Below are positions 1 through 8,473 of a DNA stretch of 64,000 nucleotides, piece by piece; within the stretch, counting starts at the first letter, position 1; each line of letters starts with the position of its first letter. Source of the stretch: Simplicispira metamorpha (GTDB taxonomy: Bacteria > Pseudomonadota > Gammaproteobacteria > Burkholderiales > Burkholderiaceae_C); contig NZ_SLXH01000021.1 of NCBI RefSeq assembly GCF_004341365.1, forward strand, positions 1 to 64,000, read 5' to 3'. The position numbers and the translations under genes were made by a program. The notes under the pieces are model-generated. The model was not told the DNA's origin. It worked only from the letters and a program-made list of their open reading frames with translations, and ran no database searches.

Positions 1-115
1 CAAAGGGTTCGTGGACGGCAGCCTCGCTCGCTCGCATGTGGCAACCGCGCGGGTTATCAAGGCTGGGCGGGAAACACCTTGAAAGGGGTGGTTCTTAGAA
101 GCCTGAAGATATTCC
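1..115. other. Window edge, no gene assigned
   Basis: The first 115 bases lie downstream of the LysR-type regulator gene. A plus-strand frame from base 2 stays open to a TGA at about base 83, so the tail of a truncated gene is possible, and a minus-strand ATG sits at base 37 without a ribosome binding site. Neither gives a recognisable product. Confidence 0.4.
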
Positions 116-1057
116 CTAACGGGCCACAACAGCAGCGCTGGCCAGCGCCCGGTCTACCACCTCGCGCGTGAGGGTGGGCACAAAGCTCTCGATAAACCGA
201 TAGGCGTAGCCGCGCAGCCAGGCACCCCGGCGCAGGCCCAGCCGCGTGAGGTTGACCTCGAACAAATGGCCCGCGTCCAACAGGCGCAGGTGGCGGTCGC
301 GCTCGGCATCCACGGCAATCGAGGCCACGATGCCCACGCCCATGCCCAGCTCCACATAGGTTTTGATGACGTCGGCATCCATGGCGCTGAGCACGATGTC
401 GGGTGCCAGGCCCGCGCGGGCAAAGGCCGCGTCGATGTGCGCGCGGCCCGTGTAGCCCAGCTCGTAGGTGATGATGGGGTAGCGCGCCAGCTGCTCCAGC
501 GTGGGCGGCTCGGCGCCCTCCAGCAGCGGGTGGCCCGGCGGCACGACGATGCTGTGCGTCCAGCGGTAGCACGGCAACGTGACCAGCGCGTCGTAGCCCG
601 CCAGCGCCTCGGTGGCCACACCGATGTCGGCCTCGCCCGAGAGCAGCATCTCGGCCACCTGGCGGGGCGAGCCCTGGTGCAGGTGCAGGCCCACTTTGGG
701 AAACAGCACCCGAAAATCCCGCACCACCTGCGGCAGCGCGTAGCGCGCCTGCGAGTGCGTGGCGGCAATCGACAGGCGCCCTTCCTCGCTGGCACAAAAA
801 TCGCTGCCCGCGCGCTTGAGGTTGTCGGCCTCCAGCAGCAGGCGCTCCACGATGGGCAGCAGCGCCTGGCCCGGCGGCGTCATGCCCGTCAGGCGCTTGC
901 CCGCGCGCACAAAAATGTCCACGCCCAGTTCTTCTTCGAGTTCACGGATTTGGCGGCTCACGCCGGGCTGCGAGGTGTGCAGCATGGCCGCCACCTCGGT
1001 CAGGTTGAAGCCCCGGCGGGCGGCTTCGCGCACGGAGCGCAGTTGCTGAAAGTTCAT
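116..1057 (-). CDS. cysB: CysB-family LysR-type transcriptional regulator
   Basis: A 313-residue LysR-type regulator of the CysB/Cbl branch. The N-terminal winged helix-turn-helix covers about residues 1-60 and has the TSQPGVSRQIRELEEELG stretch typical of CysB. The effector domain contains ATHSQARYALP, which matches the sulfate/O-acetylserine pocket region of CysB. CysB-type proteins activate sulfate and organosulfur genes during sulfur limitation. I chose the ATG at 1057 because MNFQQLRSVREAARRGFN aligns with the family start; the open frame extends 11 codons further upstream. It is the last gene in the same direction as the sulfatase/ABC operon, after a gap filled by a repeat copy, so it probably controls that operon. 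Whether it is CysB itself or a Cbl/SsuR-like paralogue cannot be settled here. Confidence 0.92.
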   Translation of the reverse strand: MNFQQLRSVREAARRGFNLTEVAAMLHTSQPGVSRQIRELEEELGVDIFVRAGKRLTGMTPPGQALLPIVERLLLEADNLKRAGSDFCASEEGRLSIAATHSQARYALPQVVRDFRVLFPKVGLHLHQGSPRQVAEMLLSGEADIGVATEALAGYDALVTLPCYRWTHSIVVPPGHPLLEGAEPPTLEQLARYPIITYELGYTGRAHIDAAFARAGLAPDIVLSAMDADVIKTYVELGMGVGIVASIAVDAERDRHLRLLDAGHLFEVNLTRLGLRRGAWLRGYAYRFIESFVPTLTREVVDRALASAAVVAR

Positions 1058-1090
1058 GGCGGTGCAAACCCCCGGCACACCGGGGCTCAA

Positions 1091-1149
1091 TTACTCTTCT
1101 TTTGATAGCTGCTAGCGCCCAATGTGCGGGCGCTGGAGGCACTTTTTTC
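1091..1149 (+). repeat. Comamonadaceae-type intergenic repeat, copy 1
   Basis: A copy of the window-wide repeat: TTTTGATAGCTGCTAGCGCC, a short spacer, then GGGCGCTGGAGGC and a T-rich end. The GCGCC and GGCGC blocks can pair as a short hairpin. It fills the gap between the sulfatase stop and the regulator start. Confidence 0.85.
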
Positions 1150-1160
1150 CAACAATGGGC

Positions 1161-2495
1161 TTACATGCCACGCGTGGCCAAATCCGGCGCATAGCGGTCG
1201 GCCTGGATGTCGGGCGAGAGGCCATGCGTGATGACCTCGTCGGTGATGGGCAAGAACTGCGCATTCCAATCCGCCCAGGCCTGGCGCAGGCGCGCAAACA
1301 CCGCTGGCTGCTGGTGGCGCAGGTTGGCACGCTCCAGGGTGTCGGTTTCCACGTCGAACAAAAATTCGTTGTCGTTGATCTTCAGGTACTTCCAGCGCCC
1401 GTCGCGGGCGGCGCGCTGGCGCTGGGCTTTGTAGCGCCAGAACAGCGTGCGCTCGTGTACCGGCGCCTGGCCTTCGAGCACGGGCAGGATGTTCTCGCCG
1501 TCAGACGGGTAGCGTGCGTCGGGCGCCACACCGGCTGCGGCCAGCAGCGTGGGCAACCAGTCCATGGTGATGGTGACTTGCTCGCTGACCTGGGGCTTCA
1601 GGCGCGCAGGCCAGCGCAGCAACGTGGGCACGCGGATGCCACCTTCGAGCAACTCGGTTTTTTGCCCGGTAAAGGGCCAGGTTTTGGCAAAGCGCTCGCC
1701 GCCGTTGTCGCTGCTGAACACCACGATGGTGTTGTCGCTCAGGCCCTGCGCTTGCAGCGTCTGTAAGACCTGGCCCACGGCCGCGTCGAGTGAACGCACC
1801 ATCTTGGCGTAGGTGTGCAGATTGCCGCCGTCGTAGTGAAAAATGTCGGTGAGGTTGCGCGAGACTGCTTCGTCTTCCGGCCCCACCCAGGGCCAGTGCG
1901 GCGCCGTGAAGTGCAGCGACAGCAAGAAGGGTTTGGCCGCGCTTTGCTGGCGTATCCAGTTCGAGGCCTCATCGGCCAGCAGCTGGGTGTAGTAGCCCAC
2001 GCGCTCCACCGGCACCTCGCCTTCATACAGGTCGCGCGCCACGGCCTCGCCCACGCGGGGCTTGTGCGTGAAGTAATCGATCGCGCCGCCGTAGTTACCA
2101 AAAAAGTGCTGGTAGCCGCTTTTCAGCGGGCCGAACGTGGGCAGATTGCCCAGGTGCCATTTGCCGATCAGTGCCGTCTCGTAGCCGGCACCCTGCAACA
2201 GCGAGGGCAGCGTGGGGTGCTCGGGCGGCAGGCCGTATTTGTGCGCGGTGCGCACCAGGGGCTCTTCCAGCCCGCCGCGCAGGCGGTACTGGTAGCGCCC
2301 GGTGATCAAGGCAAAGCGCGTGGCCGAGCACACCGCCGAGTTGGCATAGGCCTGCGTAAAGCGCACGCCCTGGGCGGCCAAGGCATCGAGGTGCGGCGTC
2401 TGGAAGTCGGTCTGGCCGTACACACTCAGGTCGGCCCAGCCCAGGTCATCGGCCAGGATAAAAATGATGTTGGGGGCGGTGGTGGTGCTGCTCAT
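1161..2495 (-). CDS. Arylsulfatase/sulfatase, cysteine type
   Basis: A 444-residue sulfatase expected to hydrolyse organic sulfate esters to alcohol and sulfate. The N-terminal metal-binding ILADDLGWADLSVYG, the formylglycine site CSATR (a variant of C-x-P/A-S/T-R) followed by FALITGR, GKWHLG, a HFTAPHWPW histidine region and FSSDNGGE match the alkaline-phosphatase superfamily sulfatases. No signal peptide is visible, so it should act in the cytoplasm, which fits uptake of sulfate esters by the adjacent ABC transporter. The start ATG at 2495 overlaps the stop of the upstream binding-protein gene (ATGA), showing translational coupling; the longer open frame lies inside that gene. It needs a formylglycine-generating enzyme, which is not in this window. 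The exact substrate is unknown. Confidence 0.93.
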   Translation of the reverse strand: MSSTTTAPNIIFILADDLGWADLSVYGQTDFQTPHLDALAAQGVRFTQAYANSAVCSATRFALITGRYQYRLRGGLEEPLVRTAHKYGLPPEHPTLPSLLQGAGYETALIGKWHLGNLPTFGPLKSGYQHFFGNYGGAIDYFTHKPRVGEAVARDLYEGEVPVERVGYYTQLLADEASNWIRQQSAAKPFLLSLHFTAPHWPWVGPEDEAVSRNLTDIFHYDGGNLHTYAKMVRSLDAAVGQVLQTLQAQGLSDNTIVVFSSDNGGERFAKTWPFTGQKTELLEGGIRVPTLLRWPARLKPQVSEQVTITMDWLPTLLAAAGVAPDARYPSDGENILPVLEGQAPVHERTLFWRYKAQRQRAARDGRWKYLKINDNEFLFDVETDTLERANLRHQQPAVFARLRQAWADWNAQFLPITDEVITHGLSPDIQADRYAPDLATRGM

Positions 2496-3589
2496 GCCTT
2501 GCCTTTCAGCTTGCCGCTGGCATCGGTTTCTGGCCACTGGTTGTCCAGCTTCAGTGTTTTGACGGCCTGCTGCACCAAACCGGGCTCAAACCAGGTGGGC
2601 ACATCAAAACCCTGGCGCAGCAAACCGTGCTTGAGGCCATCGTTGAGCACGCCCTGGTAACTGGCAATCAAGCCCTCGTCCAGCAGCGGCGAGAACCGGC
2701 TGGCCAGACGTTCGCCCGCCAGCTCTTCGCGGAAAGCCACCTCGGGGCTGCCACTGCGGTCGGCAAACAGCTGGATCAGCGCCTCGCGGTTGCCTTCCTG
2801 CGATGCCCAGTGCGCAGCCCGCACCATCTGCACCACCAGGCGCTGTGCCAGCTGGGGTTGGCCGGACAAGAAGTCCTGCGTGGCCAACAGGCCCGACTGG
2901 ATGGTGTAGGCAGGCCCCAGCCCTTTGGTGCTCAGCGCAATGCCCACGCCCTTGGGCTGGAGCAAGAACAGATCGGGGCCGCCAAAAGTGGCGTCAATCT
3001 GCCCGGCCACCAGGGCGGCCTTGGAGCTGGGCCAGTCCATGTTGATGAGCTTGACGTCTTTTTCGGTCAGGCCCGCGCTGGCCAGCAGGTTGTCAAACGG
3101 GCGCTGGTAGGCCGTGCCCTTGAGCACCGTGACGCGCTTGCCCTTGAGGTCGGCCACCGTTTTCACGGACACGCCTGGCGCCGTGGCCAGGTAGCTGTTG
3201 CTGCCGCGCCCGGAGGCCGCAATCAGGCGTGTGGGCAGGCCGCGCGCACGGCCAATCACCGAGGCCAGATCGGCCAACGCCACCACGTCCAACTGCTTGG
3301 CCGACAGCGCCTCGTGCACCGCCGGGCCAGCGCCCCGGAAGAAACTCCATTCCACCTTGATGCCATCTGGGGCAAATTCTTCTTCCAGCCAGCGGTTGGC
3401 GTGCAGCACCGCCGTCACGCTGCCGCCCGGAAAGGGCTTGCCCGCCGTGCCCAGGTCGGGCGAGCCAATGCGGATGACCTTGGCGGGCGTTTGCGCGCGC
3501 AGCACCGGGGCGGCCGCCAACGCGGCACCGGCCAGCAGCACAGAGCGGCGTTGCACCCCGGGCACAAACGAAAAAATGGGATTGTTCAT
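2492..3589 (-). CDS. ABC transporter substrate-binding protein (sulfonate/sulfate ester type, copy 1)
   Basis: A 365-residue periplasmic binding protein of the SsuA/AtsR/NMT1 family. The N-terminus has QRRSVLLAGAALAAAPVLRA, a twin-arginine-like or Sec signal with a probable cleavage near residue 33. The mature part carries IRIGSPDLGTAGK and the FRGAGPAVHEAL motif that recurs in the second binding protein at 6245-7324, so the two are paralogues. It contains only three methionines and no cysteine. It lies between the ATPase gene (90 bases upstream, repeat copy between them) and the sulfatase, with which it overlaps by four bases. Substrate is inferred from the neighbours to be a sulfonate or sulfate ester. 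Confidence 0.9.
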   Translation of the reverse strand: MNNPIFSFVPGVQRRSVLLAGAALAAAPVLRAQTPAKVIRIGSPDLGTAGKPFPGGSVTAVLHANRWLEEEFAPDGIKVEWSFFRGAGPAVHEALSAKQLDVVALADLASVIGRARGLPTRLIAASGRGSNSYLATAPGVSVKTVADLKGKRVTVLKGTAYQRPFDNLLASAGLTEKDVKLINMDWPSSKAALVAGQIDATFGGPDLFLLQPKGVGIALSTKGLGPAYTIQSGLLATQDFLSGQPQLAQRLVVQMVRAAHWASQEGNREALIQLFADRSGSPEVAFREELAGERLASRFSPLLDEGLIASYQGVLNDGLKHGLLRQGFDVPTWFEPGLVQQAVKTLKLDNQWPETDASGKLKGKA

Positions 3590-3615
3590 GGTTCAGTACA
3601 CCAATTGAAATCAAC

Positions 3616-3683
3616 AATTACTATTTTTTTGATAGCTACTAGTGCCCACTGTGCGGGCGCTGGAGGCCGTTTTGATGCTTTAA
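3616..3683 (+). repeat. Intergenic repeat, copy 2
   Basis: A repeat copy with TTTTTTGATAGCTACTAGTG and GCGGGCGCTGGAGGC and the right end TTTGATGCTTTAAA. The TAA stop of the ATPase gene on the minus strand (3680-3682) lies inside this right end. Confidence 0.85.
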
Positions 3684-4513
3684 ATCGCAAACTGCCATTG
3701 CGTGGCCGGGGCCAGCTCGGCATCGCGCTTGAGCGGTGGCTCGGCCAGCTCGGCGGCGGGGTGGCCGGCAAACTCTTTCAGCACATCGTCTTTGACGGCG
3801 GTGAAGGCGTATGAGGTGCGCTCACGCGGGTGCGCCAGCCCCACGGGCACGGTGCGGCGGATGCGGCCCGGGCGCGGCTCCATCACCACCACCTTGTCGC
3901 CCAGGTACACGGCCTCTTCCACGTCGTGCGTGACCAAAATCATGGTGATGTTTTCCTGCCGCCAGATGCGCAGCAGCTCTTGCTGCAAGTGGGCGCGGGT
4001 CATGGCGTCCAGGGCGCCGAAGGGCTCGTCCAGCAACAAAATGTCGGGCCGGTTGACCAGCGCCCGCGCAATGGCCACGCGCTGCGACATGCCGCCCGAG
4101 AGCTGGTGCGGGTAGGCGGTTTCAAAACCGTTCAGGCCCACCAGCGCGATGTGTTCGCGCACCGTCTCGCGCCGCTGGCCCTCGGTCAGATTCGAGTTGA
4201 GCAGGCCCAGGGCCACGTTTTTCTCGACCGTGAGCCACGGAAACAGCCGATGCTCCTGGAACACGATGCCCCGGTTCAGGCTGGTGCCGGTGATGCGCTG
4301 GCCGTCGAGCAGGATGTCGCCCTGGTAGTCGCCCTCCAGGCCGATGATGAGGCGCAACAGCGTCGATTTGCCGCAGCCGCTGGAGCCGACGATGCTGACG
4401 AACTCGCCCGGCGCAATCGTCAAATCGATGTTTTGCAGCACGGGCAGCACTTCGCCCTTGACTTCGTACTGCTTGTTCAGCGCTTGGATGCGCAGGGTTC
4501 CGGCGTGTGCCAT
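3680..4513 (-). CDS. ssuB: ABC transporter ATP-binding protein, sulfonate/sulfate ester type
   Basis: A 277-residue ATPase of the nitrate/sulfonate/taurine family. Walker A is GSSGCGKST, the Q-loop region is FQEHRLFPWL, the signature is LSGGMSQRVAIARAL and Walker B is ILLLDEPFGALD, followed by the H-loop VTHDVEEA. It energises the two permeases encoded immediately upstream, from which it is separated by only 20 bases. It is the only ATPase in the operon, so it must serve both permease/binding-protein sets if both are functional. About 30 residues follow the usual end of the domain, and the stop codon is provided by a repeat copy. Confidence 0.94.
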   Translation of the reverse strand: MAHAGTLRIQALNKQYEVKGEVLPVLQNIDLTIAPGEFVSIVGSSGCGKSTLLRLIIGLEGDYQGDILLDGQRITGTSLNRGIVFQEHRLFPWLTVEKNVALGLLNSNLTEGQRRETVREHIALVGLNGFETAYPHQLSGGMSQRVAIARALVNRPDILLLDEPFGALDAMTRAHLQQELLRIWRQENITMILVTHDVEEAVYLGDKVVVMEPRPGRIRRTVPVGLAHPRERTSYAFTAVKDDVLKEFAGHPAAELAEPPLKRDAELAPATQWQFAI

Positions 4514-4533
4514 GGTGGGTTTCCTTGTATTTA

Positions 4534-5328
4534 TCAGTAACTTGCGAGGGTGCGGTCGCGCCAGGCCAGCAGGCGCTTTTCCAGCGTGCCGAGCAGCCAG
4601 TTCAAGATGAACCCGACCAGCCCGATCACGACCACGCCAAACAGCACCAAGTCCATCCAGAAATGCTCGCGCCCGTCGATCAGGGTGTTGCCAATGCCCT
4701 TGCCCGAGGCCAGCAGGTACTCGGCGCCCAGCGTGGCCAGCCAGGTGTAGATGAGCGAGAGGTGGATGCCGGTGAAGATGGACGGCGCCGCCGCAGGCGC
4801 CACCACCCGGCGCAGCAGCTGCCAGGTGCTGAACTCGTACACCCGCGCCACCTCGATGAATTCGCGCGGCACGCTGCGGATGCCCTCAAAGGTATTCAGC
4901 ACCACCGGAAAGAACGCCGCCATGGCGATGAAGGCGATCTTGGCCGCGTCGCCCAGGCCAAACCACATCGACAGCATCGGAATCCAGGCAAACAGCGAAA
5001 TCTGCTTGAGGGTGTGGAATGACGGGCCAATGAGCCGGTCAAACCAGCGCGATCCGCCCAGCAGCGCGCCAAACACCAGCCCGGCGCTGGCGCCAATGGC
5101 AAAGCCCCAGGCGTTGCGCCACAGGCTGGCCGACAGCGCCACCCACAGCTCGCCGCTGGCCACCTGCTGGGCGCCGCGCTCCCACACCGCCACCGGCGAC
5201 ACCAGCAGCGCCGAGGTGCTCCAGCCCGAGGCCACCGCCGCCCACCACAGGGCCAGCAGCGCCAGCGGCAGCACCCAGCCGCGCAGGCGCTTGGGGATCA
5301 ACACTTTGTTCTGTACCAAACTCGACAT
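4534..5328 (-). CDS. ssuC: ABC transporter permease, sulfonate/sulfate ester type (copy 1)
   Basis: A 264-residue inner-membrane permease of the SsuC/TauC family with about six hydrophobic segments. The cytoplasmic EAA-like loop reads EGIRSVPREFIEVARVYEFS, the site expected to contact the ATPase. The ATG at 5328 was chosen because an AGGAGG-type ribosome binding site lies just upstream; the open frame extends 16 codons further. The gene is 14 bases from the second permease gene. The two permeases share the EAA loop pattern but differ in length, so they may form a heterodimeric channel or two separate homodimers. Confidence 0.92.
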   Translation of the reverse strand: MSSLVQNKVLIPKRLRGWVLPLALLALWWAAVASGWSTSALLVSPVAVWERGAQQVASGELWVALSASLWRNAWGFAIGASAGLVFGALLGGSRWFDRLIGPSFHTLKQISLFAWIPMLSMWFGLGDAAKIAFIAMAAFFPVVLNTFEGIRSVPREFIEVARVYEFSTWQLLRRVVAPAAAPSIFTGIHLSLIYTWLATLGAEYLLASGKGIGNTLIDGREHFWMDLVLFGVVVIGLVGFILNWLLGTLEKRLLAWRDRTLASY

Positions 5329-5342
5329 ATTCAGCCCCCTCC

Positions 5343-6218
5343 TCACAGCCCGGGCCTGCGCCAGCGCAGCAACCACGATTCCGTGCGCGCCAGCACCTTG
5401 TCCAGCGCCAGCCCGACGATGCCCACGGCCAGCACCGCTGCCAGCACCACATCGAGCTGAAACAACTGGCGGCCATACACAATCAAAAAGCCCACGCCCT
5501 CGGACGAGGCCAGCAGCTCCACCACCACCAGCGCCAGCCAGGCGTGGGTGAGGCCGTAGCGCACGCCGTTCCAGATGGGCGCCGTGGCGGCGGGGAAGAC
5601 CACTTTGGTCAGCATCTGCCAGCGGGTAAAGCCATAGACCTTGGCCACCTCGACAAAACGGTTGGGCACGCTTTGAATGCCCTGGCAGGTGTTGATGGCC
5701 ACCGGCACCAGCGCGGCCTTGGCAATGAGCAAGAACTTCAGCGCCTCGTCAATGCCCACCAGCAGCATGAGCAGCGGCAGCCAGCCAATCACCGGCACCT
5801 GGCTGAACGCCTTGAACAGCGGAAACACGTAGTCCCGCACCGTGGGCGACAAGCCCATGGCCGCGCCCAGCAGCAGCCCGGCGGCCAGGCCGATGCCAAA
5901 GCCGCTGAACACCCGCACCAGGCTGATGGACAGGTGGCTCCACAGCTCGCCGCTGGCGGCCATGTCGGCAAAGGTGGAAAACACCACGCCCGGCGGTGGC
6001 AGCACCTGGTCGGGCACCCAGCCGTTGACCGCCGACAGTTGCCACAACGCCAGCACCGCCAGCGGAAAAGGCCAGGCCCACAGCCAGCGCCAGTTCCAGT
6101 GGCCTGCGCCCCGGCGGGGCTGCCGGGTCGGCGCGGCGGCCTGCGCTCCAACACCCGCAGCGGCGCCTGGAGGAACACTGCCCCCCGTGGCCACAGCAAT
6201 CCAATGGTTGATCCACAT
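5343..6218 (-). CDS. ABC transporter permease, sulfonate/sulfate ester type (copy 2)
   Basis: A 291-residue permease paralogous to the downstream one, with the EAA loop QGIQSVPNRFVEVAKVYGFT and the same run of membrane segments. It has a longer N-terminus of about 50 residues rich in Ala, Gly, Pro and Arg before the first membrane helix, which is unusual for SsuC proteins. The ATG at 6218 has AGGAG seven bases upstream, so I prefer it over the open-frame start at 6248. It overlaps no gene and lies 26 bases after the binding-protein gene at 6245-7324. Confidence 0.9.
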   Translation of the reverse strand: MWINHWIAVATGGSVPPGAAAGVGAQAAAPTRQPRRGAGHWNWRWLWAWPFPLAVLALWQLSAVNGWVPDQVLPPPGVVFSTFADMAASGELWSHLSISLVRVFSGFGIGLAAGLLLGAAMGLSPTVRDYVFPLFKAFSQVPVIGWLPLLMLLVGIDEALKFLLIAKAALVPVAINTCQGIQSVPNRFVEVAKVYGFTRWQMLTKVVFPAATAPIWNGVRYGLTHAWLALVVVELLASSEGVGFLIVYGRQLFQLDVVLAAVLAVGIVGLALDKVLARTESWLLRWRRPGL

Positions 6219-6244
6219 GGCATCACTCCTTGCGCGGTGGCGGG

Positions 6245-7324
6245 TCAACGGGTTTGCAACTTGCCGTCGGCGGCGTAGCTGGGCCAGTAGCCTTCCAGCT
6301 GCAACTCTTTGAGCGCAGTGTTCAGGTAGCGGCGGTCAAACCAGGAGTCGATCTCGGGCTTTTTGCGGATCAGCTTGAGCTGCAAGGCTTGCTCAGCCGA
6401 GTCTTTGTAGATGCCCACCAGGAACGGGTCGAGCAGCGGCGACAGGCGCACGCGCAGCGGCTGGCCGACAAAATCCTCGCGCCAGACTTTCTCGGGGTAT
6501 TCGGTTTTACCCCACTGGGCAAACAGCTCGGCGCGGCGGTTCTCGTCGGAATACTGGTGCGTGGTTTTGACCACCGCATTGACCACGCGCTGCACCGCCT
6601 GCGGGTGGCGCTGGGCAAAGGCGTCGGTGACCAGCAACACCGTCTGGCGGGTGTATTGGTAAGAGTCTTCTGCGGCCGACCAGATCACTTTGGCCAGGCC
6701 CTTGTCGCGCAGGTCAAACAGGCCGACGTAGCCAAACACGGCATCCACATCTTTGCTGGCCAGGGCCGCCTGCGAGGTGGGCAAATCCAGGTTGATGAGT
6801 TTGAGATCGCGCTCTTTCAGGCCCTTGCTGGCCAGCGCGCGTGCGGCGGCCAGGTGCAGGTTGGTGCCCTTAAACACCGCCACCCGCTTGCCCTTCAAGT
6901 CTTCAATGCGCTGGATGCCCGAGTCGGGCTGCACCGCCAAGTACAGGCCCGTGCGCACGCCGCTGCCCAGAATGATTTTGGTTTTGACATCGCCCGCCCG
7001 GTGGACGATGGAGGGCAAATCGCCCTGCCAGGCAAAGTCCAACTGCTGGTTGACCAGCGCCTCGTTCACCGCCGGGCCTGCGCCTTTGAAGAACGTCCAC
7101 TCGACCTTCACGCCGTCTTTCTTGAATTCTTCTTCCAGCACGCCATCGGTGTAGGCCAGCGCCGTCGAGGTGCCGCCGTGGCGCACCGGGTTGCTGCCCA
7201 CGCCGCCCGTGGCCACGCCGATGCGGATGACTTTCAACGGCTCTGGCGCCTGTGCTTGTGCGGGCGCCACGGCGCTCAGTGACAGCGACAGTGCCGCCAG
7301 CCAAAGGGTTTTCCAGGGTTTCAT
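6245..7324 (-). CDS. ABC transporter substrate-binding protein (sulfonate/sulfate ester type, copy 2)
   Basis: A 359-residue periplasmic binding protein, first gene of the minus-strand operon. A Sec signal peptide (LWLAALSLSLSAVAPAQAQA) ends near residue 26. The mature protein has VIRIGVATGGVG and FFKGAGPAVNEAL, matching the paralogue at 2492-3589. The only sulfur-containing residue is the initiator methionine: no cysteine and no internal methionine. That composition is known for proteins induced by sulfur starvation and supports the assigned role. Its promoter should lie in the AT-rich gap shared with the divergent dioxygenase gene. Confidence 0.92.
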   Translation of the reverse strand: MKPWKTLWLAALSLSLSAVAPAQAQAPEPLKVIRIGVATGGVGSNPVRHGGTSTALAYTDGVLEEEFKKDGVKVEWTFFKGAGPAVNEALVNQQLDFAWQGDLPSIVHRAGDVKTKIILGSGVRTGLYLAVQPDSGIQRIEDLKGKRVAVFKGTNLHLAAARALASKGLKERDLKLINLDLPTSQAALASKDVDAVFGYVGLFDLRDKGLAKVIWSAAEDSYQYTRQTVLLVTDAFAQRHPQAVQRVVNAVVKTTHQYSDENRRAELFAQWGKTEYPEKVWREDFVGQPLRVRLSPLLDPFLVGIYKDSAEQALQLKLIRKKPEIDSWFDRRYLNTALKELQLEGYWPSYAADGKLQTR

Positions 7325-7560
7325 GCTCGACCTCCATTGCGATTTTTAATAACTGAAATGAATGTAGAACAGTTTTTTAAAATCAATAAAGAATAAAAAA
7401 GCATGAGCAACGACAAAGATGTTTTGCGCATGAGCTGCCACCCCGCAGTAGTAAGGCGCAGCCCAACTATCGATATGCGAACTGCTTCGTTCGCGCGGCG
7501 CAGGGGCCTGCCTAGAGTCCATTCCTGTCGATACACCCCGCAACTTCAGGAGCACCTTGC
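7325..7560. promoter_or_regulatory. Divergent promoter region of the organosulfur genes
   Basis: A 236-base gap between the divergent binding-protein and dioxygenase genes. The first 80 bases are strikingly AT-rich (a run around 7347-7402) against a GC-rich genome, as is usual for CysB/Cbl-type binding regions. For the plus-strand gene, TAGAGT at 7513-7518 is a possible -10 box and AGGAG at 7548-7552 is a good ribosome binding site. No operator can be assigned with certainty. Confidence 0.5.
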
Positions 7561-8430
7561 ATGTCCCAACTCAACGATCTGGCCCAGCCCTACACCCGCT
7601 TTGTGGCCGAGCCCTACACACCCACCATTGGCGCCGTCATCCACGGCCTGGACCTGGGCCAGCCGCTGGACGAAACCACGCAGGCCGAGCTGCGCCACGC
7701 CCTGGCCGCACACGAAGTCATCTTCTTTCGCGGCCAGCACCTGACGCCGGCGCAGCATGTGGCCTTCACCCGCACGTTTGGCGGCGTGGCCGAGGTCAAA
7801 GCCTTCTTCCCCCGGCTGGAGAGCCACCCGGAAATCGAGATCGTCGAGAGCACGGCGCAGCGCCCCAAGGCGGCCAACAACTGGCACGCCGACATCACCT
7901 GGCGCGAGCAGCCGCCGCTGGGCACCAGCCTGTATGTGCAGGTGATTCCGCCCCACGGCGGCGACACCATCTGGAGCAGCCTGACCGCCGCTTACGCCAG
8001 CCTGCCGCCCGCGTTCCAGGCCTACCTGGAGACGCTCACCGCCGTACACACCTGGGAAATCAGCAACTGGACGGAGTACCTGCTGAACAAGGACGCCAGC
8101 GGCGAGCAGCTGCGCGAAGCGCGCGCCAAATACCCGCCCGTGGAGCACCCGGTGGTGCGTACCCACCCCATCACGGGGAAAAAGATTTTGTACGTCAACA
8201 GCACCTTCACCAGCCACATCAAGGGCCTGCCACGCGCACAAAGCGATGCGCTGCTGAGCCAACTGTTTGCGCTGGCGCAGGTGCCTGAATTCCAGGCCCG
8301 CCTGCGCTGGCAAGAGGGCACGCTGGCCGTGTGGGACAACCGCTCCACCCAGCACTACGCCGTGGGCGACTACTTCCCGGCACACCGCAAGCTGCACCGC
8401 ATCACCATCACCGCGCCGCAAACCTTCTGA
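7561..8430 (+). CDS. TauD/AtsK-type alpha-ketoglutarate-dependent dioxygenase
   Basis: A 289-residue Fe(II)/2-oxoglutarate dioxygenase. The iron ligands are H109 and D111 in WHADIT and H265 in NRSTQHYAVGDY; the 2-oxoglutarate-binding arginine is in HRKLHR near the C-terminus. Family members release sulfite from taurine (TauD) or sulfate from alkyl sulfates (AtsK). The adjacent sulfatase and the two-set importer make alkyl sulfate or sulfonate the likely substrate. The protein contains no cysteine and no methionine apart from the first residue. AGGAG eight bases before the ATG fixes the start. It is followed 43 bases later by a flavin monooxygenase gene. Confidence 0.92.
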   Translation: MSQLNDLAQPYTRFVAEPYTPTIGAVIHGLDLGQPLDETTQAELRHALAAHEVIFFRGQHLTPAQHVAFTRTFGGVAEVKAFFPRLESHPEIEIVESTAQRPKAANNWHADITWREQPPLGTSLYVQVIPPHGGDTIWSSLTAAYASLPPAFQAYLETLTAVHTWEISNWTEYLLNKDASGEQLREARAKYPPVEHPVVRTHPITGKKILYVNSTFTSHIKGLPRAQSDALLSQLFALAQVPEFQARLRWQEGTLAVWDNRSTQHYAVGDYFPAHRKLHRITITAPQTF

Positions 8431-8473
8431 GCACCAGCGCAGCGCCAGCCACCCCACACCGGAGAAAAACCCT

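Noticed and set aside
266-1105. Plus-strand frame opposite the CysB-type regulator
   Set aside because: Antisense shadow rich in Ala, Arg, Gln and His; the minus-strand regulator is clearly real.
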